Shown piece after piece: positions 55,624-64,000 of a stretch of DNA of 64,000 nucleotides. Below the pieces are notes generated by a model. The model was not told where the DNA came from. It saw only the letters and a list, made by a program, of their open reading frames with translations, and did no database searches. Source of the DNA: Undaria pinnatifida (Eukaryota > Sar > Phaeophyceae > Laminariales > Alariaceae). The translations under genes and the position numbers were made by a program. Within the stretch, counting starts at the first letter, position 1; each line of letters begins with the position of its first letter. The stretch lies in the NCBI GenBank assembly GCA_012845835.1, contig JABAKD010000010.1, positions 15,539,355 through 15,603,354 on the forward strand. The letters run 5' to 3'.

Positions 55624-56440
55624 ATGCATACCAAAACCCGCCATTATAGTGAAAAAAACAAAATAATAAGACCACCCCCAGGTAGAGAAAACTTTCCTAC
55701 GCACTTAACCACAAGTACACCAACAACCCTGACCAAGCCATCCAACCGCAAACCATCCACCATGCATATGATAGAGCAGTACCTTGTAGTCTATAGTAGA
55801 AACTACACAAATTATGATGTTAGATCTAGTTCAAAATTCCCCACCTAAAGTGAAAATACCAACACCAATCATTATAGTGGAGAAAAATAAATAAATAAAA
55901 AACAAAATAATAGGCCCCCTCCCATTAAGAAAAAACTCACCCACATTATCGTATATTACAAGTACCAACAAGCAGCTTGAAAAAATGACCCGAAATTCGT
56001 CGAACTCACGGCTGAAAAATATTTTCATAAAATATTAGAGGGACAGCGTATCAATTTGAAACCGTGGGTTCGTGTCCCACAGTTTTTTTTTTTTCTTGGA
56101 GAGTAGCCGACTTTTATTCTCGAATGCCGTATTAATATTAAGATATTAGATAACTAGTAATACTCTGTATTTTCGTTCTCCTTCCCATAGTAGAGCGGAG
56201 AAAAAACAAAATAAATCATTTACCATATATATGAGAGCAGTATGGTGGAAACTACAGTAATAAATTTATAAAATAGATATGATGTTAGATCTGGCGCAAA
56301 ATTCCCCACCTAAAAAAGTAAAAATACCAACACCAACAATTAAAGTGGAGAAAAACAAAACATATAGTCTACCTAGTTTTTTTCAAAAACAAAAGAATAG
56401 GACCCCTCCCAGTTAAAAAACTCACCCACATAGTATGTTA
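55624..56440. repeat. degenerate direct repeats flanking the LTR element insertion
   Basis: Three related blocks: about 55,630-55,740, 55,815-56,030 and 56,270-56,440 (the last continues after the retrotransposon at 63,018-63,090). Shared strings include AAAATTCCCCACCTAAA, AATACCAACACCAA, CTCCCATTAAGAAAAAACTC and ACAAGTACCAACAA. The middle block preserves the uninterrupted version of the insertion site. Confidence 0.7.
56038..56095 (+). repeat. tRNA T-arm-like sequence with poly-T
   Basis: GTGGG-TTCGTGT-CCCAC (56,064-56,080) is a perfect 5-bp T-arm with a 7-base loop, followed by AG and a run of T that could stop Pol III. A related copy is at 54,917-54,957 (GACAGTGTATCGATTTGG, then CCGTGGGTTCGTGT) without the closing stem. 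No full tRNA can be folded. Confidence 0.4.
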
Positions 56441-57297
56441 TGTTGATTCTTAGATGAAGCTCTCGAGGCTATAACCTATTGATAGCTGCTTGATGCGTTG
56501 ACGCGAGACAAGGCTGATAACCTGTTGATTATAACCTATTGAACTTAGGTGGCATGTGGCGTGTATCAGCTCTCTTGGCTGGTGTACGCTCGTAGGCTCG
56601 CTTTTGGATGACCCGATGAAGACACAGCCTATATATATGATGTGAGGCAAACGAAGGCCACGGTTAGGTGAGCCTGTAAGAGCAGAGAGCTCGAGCAGAG
56701 AAGAGGTTGTTCGGTGACCCCAGGCCGATATGTTGATTGATGATTTAGTTGCTCAGCAGATGAGAGCTGATGGTGAGCAAAGAGGAGTGATCGAGGTGGG
56801 TCTGATCATCACCTGATCGAGACGGCACAACGCCTTATTCTACGGACCGATGTACTCTACGGGTAGTTGTCTGATCCACCTACAGCAACGTTTCCTGAGG
56901 CTTGCTCGTGGTCCACCGTACCTATGGCAACGTTCCCTGAGGTTTGCTTCTGGGAGCTTAGCTACGTCAACGTCCCAACAGTAGTCAACCTGAAATCATA
57001 TTCCGCGAATGTTGCTACCAGGTACTTATTCCGCCGCATGTATTTGATTACACCGCACTACTCGTACGTACTACATGTACCAGCTTTTGGATATGACTAA
57101 CCAGCAAGCTGCTGTGCATCATGTATCCAAGATATTGCTGCTGAGACTTGTGCTTGCTACGAGCTGCATCGATAAACGACAACACTCAGACTTATTCTAA
57201 CTGTCTGTTGTACGAACAACTCGCAATGTATACCAGATGACTTTTAAGTGTTATCAAGTAACGACATGATGGTTACTGACGAGTAGCATCTCTAATA
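56441..57297 (-). repeat. 3' LTR (element sense)
   Basis: In element sense it starts TATTAGAG and ends AATCAACA, so the first dinucleotide is TA rather than TG. It differs from the other LTR at one base seen (T at about 56,604-56,605 versus C near 62,325). ORFs of 66 and 77 codons inside are LTR sequence, not genes. Confidence 0.9.
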
Positions 57298-57307
57298 CCT
57301 CCTCCCG
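57298..57307 (-). other. polypurine tract
   Basis: In element sense CGGGAGGAGG directly precedes the 3' LTR, the expected place for plus-strand priming. Confidence 0.75.
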
Positions 57308-58222
57308 TTAAGTTAACACTTTATCACTCTGCGTTACATGCTAAAAAATTCCATAACAGAAATGCATGCAGCAACATTGATAAATGTTGGGAAAAATGTT
57401 TTGCGTAGAGCAAACTCATCTTGCTAAAATACCCGAAGATTGAACACAAAATAAGCGGACACGAAAAATCCTGCTCTGACACTATACGTGCTTCTGCATA
57501 TTTATGCAAGTTAACTTACTAGCTCACAATGCTAGAATCATCAGACGTGAACTATATTCCAATCGCTTAATCAACCACCAAGGAATAGAAGATGTTTGTA
57601 GTAGTCTAAAACAGTGAAATGTGTTCATCATTTCGCAACAATCATAGGAGTGAACAGCCTACCAATGTTCCTGCCGCCCTCAAACAAAGGAACAAAGGGG
57701 CACTGCCAGCGATTTACAGCTGGATAAGACCACATATTGTAGAGAGACATCACCTCTCGTTTATCTTAACATTCCGTGTGTACTTGACCAGGTGGCGGGG
57801 TTTTCCGTCCGTACATATCCTGAAGTACCGGAGATGGCGTAGTCAAATGTAAAATTGAACTGTCCAGTCGATATTGCCTATTCGACTTGTACCCTTACTT
57901 GGTACTAACTGCGATATTTCGCAATTTGCAAACCGTGCACAACACCGGTCGTTGTCTCTGCTCGCCCCGTACAAAGAGAACATGCGACACTATACGTACA
58001 GCTTTGATAAAGAGATAACGCATTTCACACTTCCAGTGGCTTGACCTTCTTGGTGTAGACGTTGTCGGTGTAGACGTTGTTGATGTAGACGTCGTTAGAT
58101 GTGCTTGATCTGTCGTTCGTCGCTTGGACTTAGAGGCTTAACTTCATCTTGAAGTTGGAGAGGTAGGTAGACATATTTATCTCTAAACCTATTGCCGTCA
58201 TCGGCTCCGCCTCGACTGTTAA

Positions 58223-61120
58223 TTATGCAGCCAGTCTCTGCGCCTTGGCCTCAATGTTTATGGGCTCGTCGTTCAGGATGGAGAGGAAGATTGAGGTTGG
58301 CTTGCGGGTGTACACGAATGCCGGAGATGTCGCCAGTGGCTTTTGATCGTCCTGTGTTGATTCCGCAGATCCTGTCTCGGGGTTTGCCCGTGGCTGTCCT
58401 TTTGTTGTTTTGAGCGTGTGAACCTCCTCCCGACGGTCTATTTCGTTGTTGAGCTGGGCTCCAAGGCTTGGCTCAAAAATAGCTGATGTGATTTCGGGTG
58501 TAGCGGACATTGTCGATCCGTCGACCCTTGGCTCAGCTGATGGTCCGGTAGTCCCAGATGGCGATGACCCAGCGACTCCAATGGTCCCATGTGATGCTGT
58601 TGGTCCAGCTGATGCTCTAGTGATCCCAAATGTATTTGATCCAGTGATCCCAGAAGCAGTGGCTCCGATGTGAAATGGTGATCCAGATGACGTTGCTCCG
58701 AAGATCCCATGCGAAGATGCTTTGGAGATTCCAGCTCCGGTAATTCCGGTTCCGGTGATTCCAGGCGATGCTGATCCGTGAAGTAGATGGCCTCTTAGTG
58801 TATCGTTGGGGATTTTAATCACCCGGTTTTCCTCCTCCGAGATCCGAAACAGGTCTCTCTCGGTGCAGGTGAAGTTTAAACACGTGGTCGGTGGGGTTGT
58901 CCCCGATGCTCCTGTTGCGTGCGTGTTGTCGAAGGTATCCTCGACTCTTGGATTGGGTCTTGTACTGGCGGTCTCGTGATGCGGTACATCCGGTGCGGCC
59001 CCAGTTGTAGTAGAATGTGCGTCCCCGGGCGTAATAGCAGGTGTGATTCCTGTCAAGGACACTCCAACTTCTTGCGGTAGTGCTCCAGCCCTTGATGACG
59101 ATTCTCCAATCTCTGGTGATGATGACTCTTCTTCTGATGAGGATGCTCCAGCTCCCGTCGATGACGCTCCGGCTGTTGTCGATGACGTTTCCTCTCCCAG
59201 AAGGTTGTTCTCGTAGTAGTGTAGCATGACCTGGACTAGAGCACAAAAGCGCTCCGTCTCAGTGACAATGGCTTTCTCGGGCTTGTCCGGGACTTGCGCA
59301 TGTTGGCGCTCAGTCTTCGTGACAGTAGCCTCTTTAGGCGTGTTGTTTCCGCCTGACGGTGTGCACTCCTTTTGGGTCGCGTGATTCTGTCCATACCGCG
59401 CGGATGCCCTTTTTCGTTGGGGCGTTACCGTCGTGGTGTGCTCCATGGCTATGCTGGAGTTGGTGCAGAATTCTTGGATCTCTTCGAAGGTGCAAACGCC
59501 TTGATTGGCGTCGTTGCTTGCCTGTGCTGCAGGAACTACAGCAGGCGTTGATGACGTATCAGCCGTGTCGCCCAGGGTGCGAAGAAATACGTCGTAAGAG
59601 CATATGCCCTTGTCCTCTGGGTGTTGGGTGAGCGGAAGCGAAGTGCTGCTGTCGAACTGCAAGCGGGGGTTTCCTGTCTCGAGGATAGTGCTTACCCCTG
59701 ATTGCATTGCTTTGATGGAGGAGAAGACGTTGCGTCCCAGTCCAGGTACGAACATGGCCGAGATGCGAACAGGAACACGCTTGCCAGCCTGGTCGATGAT
59801 GTATCTCCAGATGGTGCCTGTTGCTGTTGCGAATACGTTCTTCCCGTTGGTCATGATGGTCTTCGGATCCTTTAGCTTCTTGTAATCCTTCATGCTTTTC
59901 CGCAGTATCGGAATCAGCTCCTCATCTATCAGGTGGTCCGACGCGCCGCTGTCTACAAGCATCGTGAACCTGTCGCTGTTGGGGTGAAAACCCCTGTTGC
60001 CGTTACCATTGGGGTGAAAACCCCTGGGGTGAAAACCCCTGTTGCCGCTACCAGCTAGCAGCCCTGTAAACGCGAATCCCTCTTCGAAACCATCGCCGAA
60101 GTTGAGGGATGGCTGCTCGTCGTCGTTGGGGCGCGTGCTCGCGCCCTGTACAGCAGAGGCAGTGTGAGCGCGTCCACTCTGCGGTGGGCGTGGCGCTCCT
60201 TGCTTGTAGCATTCCGTGTCGTCGTGCGAGGCAGTTTTGTGTACAGAACACCACTTGTGCTCAGCTCCAACGTTGGATGCTGCCTTGCCGTTTGAAGATT
60301 CCTTGTTCTTCTGCTTGTTGTGGGCGCCAGTGGACTTGCTGTCGTTGTCGTCCTTCCTTTTCCAGCAGTTGCGGGCGTAGTGCCCTTGCTTTCCGCAATG
60401 ACTGCAAGTCGATGCCGCAGTCATGGCTACGCCACGACCAGCGATCCTGGTGTCGCTGTTGCGGGAAAGATCATCCAAGTAAAGATGGCGCATCGTGCTT
60501 TGCATCTGGTCGATGTCGAAAGTCGGGTCTCGATACATCATCATCTTGATGTCCTTGTACTCCGCCGTGAATCCTTGTACACAGATGTCCTTGAATCTGC
60601 GGTCGGAAATCATCTCGCCCATTTTCTCGAGCTCAGAGCGCGCGAGCGTCTTTTCCATAAAGTAGGAGTCCGGATCTTCTCCTTGCTCCATGTTGGTGTT
60701 GACGAGCTTGTCCATTTTCGCCCGGATCACTTCGTCAGTGACCTTGTCGTACTTCGAGACAAGTTCTTGTAGGGCCTTTTGTCCGTCGCCGGTCGTCCCA
60801 GTCTCATCCTCGTGCTTGAGTACAAGTAGAGATGCTGGTTTTTCCGTTAGTAGAAAAAGTATGGCGTACAGATCTTGATTTGCCCTTTCATAAGCTGCGA
60901 TTTCTTGTGCGAGTGCTGGTGAAGATCCCGTACCGGCCGTCGCTTCGGTCGGTCGAGGATGCCCTTTGATGAGGTTAGCGATATCGCGTCTGGATACTCC
61001 AATTACAACCGCCAATCGTTTATACCAATCTCGAAAATCAGCTGGGCTGCGCCCATCGAACGTCCTTAGTCCTTTAATGGCGTTGGCGAATGAAGTACTG
61101 CTGCTGCTGGATTCCCCCAT
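58223..61120 (-). CDS. Gag-protease polyprotein, 965 aa, no integrase or RT
   Basis: Copia-type Gag (retrotran_gag/UBN2-like) from MGESSSSSTSFANAIKGL; zinc knuckle CSHCGKQGHYARNC at 239-252 (CX2CX4HX4C) for RNA packaging; aspartic protease site VDSGASDHL with the catalytic Asp at 390; then VPGLGRNVFSSIKAMQSGVS, matching the stretch just before the integrase in Copia polyproteins. After that the integrase is replaced by 450 residues of Ser/Thr/Gly/Ala-rich sequence with GITGTGITGAGI-type repeats. GFHP repeats (about 365-385) come from a duplicated GGGGTGAAAACCCCTG in the DNA. The ORF is intact, with no stop or frameshift. Confidence 0.85.
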   Translation of the reverse strand: MGESSSSSTSFANAIKGLRTFDGRSPADFRDWYKRLAVVIGVSRRDIANLIKGHPRPTEATAGTGSSPALAQEIAAYERANQDLYAILFLLTEKPASLLVLKHEDETGTTGDGQKALQELVSKYDKVTDEVIRAKMDKLVNTNMEQGEDPDSYFMEKTLARSELEKMGEMISDRRFKDICVQGFTAEYKDIKMMMYRDPTFDIDQMQSTMRHLYLDDLSRNSDTRIAGRGVAMTAASTCSHCGKQGHYARNCWKRKDDNDSKSTGAHNKQKNKESSNGKAASNVGAEHKWCSVHKTASHDDTECYKQGAPRPPQSGRAHTASAVQGASTRPNDDEQPSLNFGDGFEEGFAFTGLLAGSGNRGFHPRGFHPNGNGNRGFHPNSDRFTMLVDSGASDHLIDEELIPILRKSMKDYKKLKDPKTIMTNGKNVFATATGTIWRYIIDQAGKRVPVRISAMFVPGLGRNVFSSIKAMQSGVSTILETGNPRLQFDSSTSLPLTQHPEDKGICSYDVFLRTLGDTADTSSTPAVVPAAQASNDANQGVCTFEEIQEFCTNSSIAMEHTTTVTPQRKRASARYGQNHATQKECTPSGGNNTPKEATVTKTERQHAQVPDKPEKAIVTETERFCALVQVMLHYYENNLLGEETSSTTAGASSTGAGASSSEEESSSPEIGESSSRAGALPQEVGVSLTGITPAITPGDAHSTTTGAAPDVPHHETASTRPNPRVEDTFDNTHATGASGTTPPTTCLNFTCTERDLFRISEEENRVIKIPNDTLRGHLLHGSASPGITGTGITGAGISKASSHGIFGATSSGSPFHIGATASGITGSNTFGITRASAGPTASHGTIGVAGSSPSGTTGPSAEPRVDGSTMSATPEITSAIFEPSLGAQLNNEIDRREEVHTLKTTKGQPRANPETGSAESTQDDQKPLATSPAFVYTRKPTSIFLSILNDEPINIEAKAQRLAA

Positions 61121-62140
61121 GGTGATGATGAGTAGGTGCCAGAGAGCAGTTCACTCAGATGTCTTGTATGATATCAGTACTTGTACAGCAGTGTAGTAGT
61201 ACCAGTAATCCCGCCGCACGTATGATACGAGCTGCTGTATAAAACAGCCGTTTCAAGTGCAGTAGTGGTGTTTGTGTAGAAGTCGAAGGCGTTATTATGG
61301 AGATTTCCAAAAAAAAACTCGAAAAATTCCAAAAAAGATACAGCAGTACGAAGTTCCTCCTGATGCTGCTGCTGGTTGCTGGCTTGCACTACAAGTAGTC
61401 GCCTTGATGATAAGAGTCTCCTTTAACAGACAGCTACTCTACTGCCGGGAGTGCTCTTGATAAAGCTTGTCGCTTGGGGTTTGACGAGTCCTTACTGAGA
61501 AGTCACGCCTTTGGCCCGCACTCTCAATGAGGTGCGTTGGGCAGTTTTGGTCGGTCTATCACGATGATCACACGTGTGAAGCCTATGGCCCGCACTCATC
61601 GAGAGGTGCGTTGGGCTCGAATTTTGGTCGGTCTATCACGATGATCACACGTGAAGTCCTTGAACTAGAAGTCAGAGCTCTATTAACAGACAGTAGCTTG
61701 TACCGTCGAGAGTTGCCTCTGTACCGCTGTTGCTCAGAACGACCCGCTTATTTGGAGTCGAGGCACCGTACAGCAGTTAGTTGTATACTCGAGTATATCG
61801 AGGTTTTGTTTTGGGGTCCTTGACGATGCAAAGATGGGTCCCGTGCGCGTGGATGGTTGATTTGGTACAACCTGTGATGTGGTGGCGTTCTATACCTCTG
61901 GGTACCTCGATCACAGCTCTGGCATCAATTGCTCTAATTGAGTGCGTAGGGTCCTCTAGATATGCTCACTCACTCACCGCGCGTTTCCAACGAAGTACTC
62001 TCGTAGTAGTCCTCCGTCTGATACTTCTCGTCGTACTCGTAGAGATGTAGAAGCTCCCGTAAGCAGCAGTAGATTTCTTGATCAGCCGTCCTCAAGTGAT
62101 GATGATGATCGTGAATCCGTGCCTTAGCTCTCCTCGTTTA

Positions 62141-62160
62141 CGCGTGCGAGGCTCATAACC
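62141..62160 (-). other. primer-binding site, tRNA-Met anticodon-arm type
   Basis: Directly after the 5' LTR in element sense comes GGTTATGAGCCTCGCACGCG. Its complement (plus strand GCGAGGCTCATAACC) looks like a tRNA-Met anticodon arm with CAU in CTCATAA, not a tRNA 3' end. Priming by a half tRNA is known for Drosophila copia. Confidence 0.6.
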
Positions 62161-63017
62161 TGTTGATTCTTAGATGAAGCTCTCGAGGCTATAACCTATT
62201 GATAGCTGCTTGATGCGTTGACGCGAGACAAGGCTGATAACCTGTTGATTATAACCTATTGAACTTAGGTGGCATGTGGCGTGTATCAGCTCTCTTGGCT
62301 GGTGTACGCTCGTAGGCTCGCTTTCGGATGACCCGATGAAGACACAGCCTATATATATGATGTGAGGCAAACGAAGGCCACGGTTAGGTGAGCCTGTAAG
62401 AGCAGAGAGCTCGAGCAGAGAAGAGGTTGTTCGGTGACCCCAGGCCGATATGTTGATTGATGATTTAGTTGCTCAGCAGATGAGAGCTGATGGTGAGCAA
62501 AGAGGAGTGATCGAGGTGGGTCTGATCATCACCTGATCGAGACGGCACAACGCCTTATTCTACGGACCGATGTACTCTACGGGTAGTTGTCTGATCCACC
62601 TACAGCAACGTTTCCTGAGGCTTGCTCGTGGTCCACCGTACCTATGGCAACGTTCCCTGAGGTTTGCTTCTGGGAGCTTAGCTACGTCAACGTCCCAACA
62701 GTAGTCAACCTGAAATCATATTCCGCGAATGTTGCTACCAGGTACTTATTCCGCCGCATGTATTTGATTACACCGCACTACTCGTACGTACTACATGTAC
62801 CAGCTTTTGGATATGACTAACCAGCAAGCTGCTGTGCATCATGTATCCAAGATATTGCTGCTGAGACTTGTGCTTGCTACGAGCTGCATCGATAAACGAC
62901 AACACTCAGACTTATTCTAACTGTCTGTTGTACGAACAACTCGCAATGTATACCAGATGACTTTTAAGTGTTATCAAGTAACGACATGATGGTTACTGAC
63001 GAGTAGCATCTCTAATA
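62161..63017 (-). repeat. 5' LTR (element sense)
   Basis: Colinear with 56,441-57,297 at a constant offset of 5,720 without gaps. It should carry the promoter in element sense; no TATA box was chosen with confidence. Confidence 0.9.
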
Positions 63018-63382
63018 TGTTACAAGTACCAACAACGCAGCTTGCAAATATGAGTATTGACCCGAAATTCGTCGAACTCACGGCTGACGTCCTTGAAATA
63101 AATATATATAAAATCATTCCTTGGTGTCATGTATTTGGTCAGGAGTTTTTTCGTCTCGGCCGAAGCATGCGATTCGCGGAACTGAAATTCTCGGTCGAAT
63201 ATAGCTCGGTTCGAGCGCCGCCTTCGGGGGGCGGCGCCAACGCCCCTCGCTCTGCCGTGTCCGTTCCGCACATCGACGTGAACGCGGACGGGTGCCGAGC
63301 GAGACGAGCGAGAAGTTGCAAAAATACCGCATGTATGTCGAGGAGGAATTTTGGAAAAATTGTTGAATCTTAATGGCCGCAA

Positions 63383-63650
63383 CGCCTGAATGGTTTACAA
63401 AATTGGCATCATTTCCAAACGGTACGTGATAATGTTTGGAATTTTGCGGTGGCATGTGCAACTTTCTATTGTTTGGTCACAGATTGCGCACCAGGTGTGT
63501 TTAATTGCACGCGCCTGGATGATTTACAAAATTGGCATCATTTACAAACGGTACTTACTTGATAATGTTTCAATAAAATTGGTACTCGATGATGTTTGGA
63601 ATTTTGCGGTGGCAACTAAGTATTGTTTGGTCACAGATTGTGCACCAGGC
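63383..63650. repeat. diverged tandem duplication, about 125-bp unit
   Basis: TTTACAAAATTGGCATCATT...AATGTTTGGAATTTTGCGGTGGC...GTTTGGTCACAGATTG occurs twice (from about 63,390 and about 63,514), the second with a small insertion. 63,100-63,380 is a GC-richer stretch and 63,650-64,000 has no supported gene. Confidence 0.7.
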
Positions 63651-64000
63651 ACTCGAGACGAGACGAAGCAAGGTTATTAGCCCCGTCCCGTCCGAGACCC
63701 AGAGCAGCGTAGGGCACCAGCTGCCAGGGGTGTGAGACGAGGCATGCACGGCATGGGCTAGAAAACGTTGCCTGCAACAACTGCCCGCCACAGTATGAAC
63801 GCGCGGAAGCCGCCATGGGTCATGATTTGAGTTTTGCTTCACGTGGTTACTGCTGTTGGGGTAGCTTGAACGAACGCAGGCAAAGGGGGTTGGCATAACA
63901 AAGAAATAACTGACCGCTGTGCTCCAGCTAGCTACTGCTGTGGCGTGCCCTCATCAACTGAAACCAAGCAACAGACACACATCTTGCCCGGGCTTGAGCG

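Larger units (their letters stand above)
56441..63017 (-). mobile_element. complete non-autonomous Copia-like LTR retrotransposon
   Basis: A 6,577-bp element oriented on the minus strand. Two 857-bp LTRs with one base difference seen, a 5-bp target duplication TGTTA (56,436-56,440 and 63,018-63,022), a polypurine tract and a primer site all fit. The only ORF codes Gag and protease. Neither integrase, reverse transcriptase nor RNase H is found anywhere inside, including 57,308-58,222 and 61,121-62,140. It would need enzymes from a related element. Near-identical LTRs mean a recent insertion. Confidence 0.85.

Noticed and set aside
56450..57100. 66- and 77-codon ORFs, repeated at 62,170-62,820
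   Set aside because: They are LTR sequence, identical in both LTRs apart from one base.
60000..60040. Possible CRISPR-like repeats (GGGGTGAAAACCCCTG)
   Set aside because: Short in-frame duplications inside the Gag ORF giving GFHP repeats; there are no regular spacers and the genome is eukaryotic.

Overview
The window looks like nuclear DNA of a stramenopile, most likely a brown alga (Phaeophyceae, Ectocarpus-like). This is inferred from intron-rich genes with GC-rich exons, long introns with clean GT-AG (and two GC-AG) borders, many homopolymer C tracts, a plant/protist-type calcium-dependent protein kinase, and a dense mix of TIR elements, retroposons and a Copia-like LTR element. No database search was possible, so the taxon is a judgement.

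Layout. 1-7.2 kb is intergenic and repeat-rich; it holds two copies of a ~788-bp Harbinger/Tourist-like MITE, one split by a retroposon with an (AAC)n tail and a G-rich minisatellite. 7.28-29.37 kb (+) is one giant 12-exon gene for a neurobeachin/LRBA-type BEACH protein of about 5,330 residues (ConA-like, PH-like, BEACH and WD40 domains). All intron phases in the model agree, and its largest intron carries a cluster of hairpins and an inverted-repeat element. 30.1-32.3 kb has two poorly known genes in divergent orientation: a coiled-coil gene on the minus strand and a 366-codon ORF on the plus strand. 32.5-41.3 kb is mostly mobile DNA: tRNA-like SINE pieces, a three-deep self-nested set of the same MITE, a second TIR element enclosing a signal-peptide ORF, and another (AAC)n retroposon tail.

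41.38-50.77 kb (+) is a 10-exon calcium-dependent protein kinase (kinase domain plus four EF-hands). Two of its introns use GC-AG borders, and its introns carry minisatellites. 50.8-52.9 kb has a possible alternative 3' exon and a short tandem repeat. 52.9-56.4 kb is a markedly AT-rich, gene-poor stretch with a possible LTR relic and degenerate direct repeats. 56,441-63,017 is a complete, very young LTR retrotransposon on the minus strand: 857-bp LTRs with one difference seen, a 5-bp TSD, PPT, and a tRNA-Met-anticodon-like PBS. Its single ORF codes Gag and protease only, with no integrase or reverse transcriptase, so it is a non-autonomous element. The last 1 kb holds a diverged tandem duplication.

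How the genes relate: the BEACH protein (membrane traffic/scaffold) and the CDPK (calcium signalling) are unrelated neighbours; nothing suggests an operon-like relationship. The most notable signals are the self-nested MITEs, the Gag-PR-only retrotransposon with its paralogous empty site, and the hairpin cluster in the BEACH intron.
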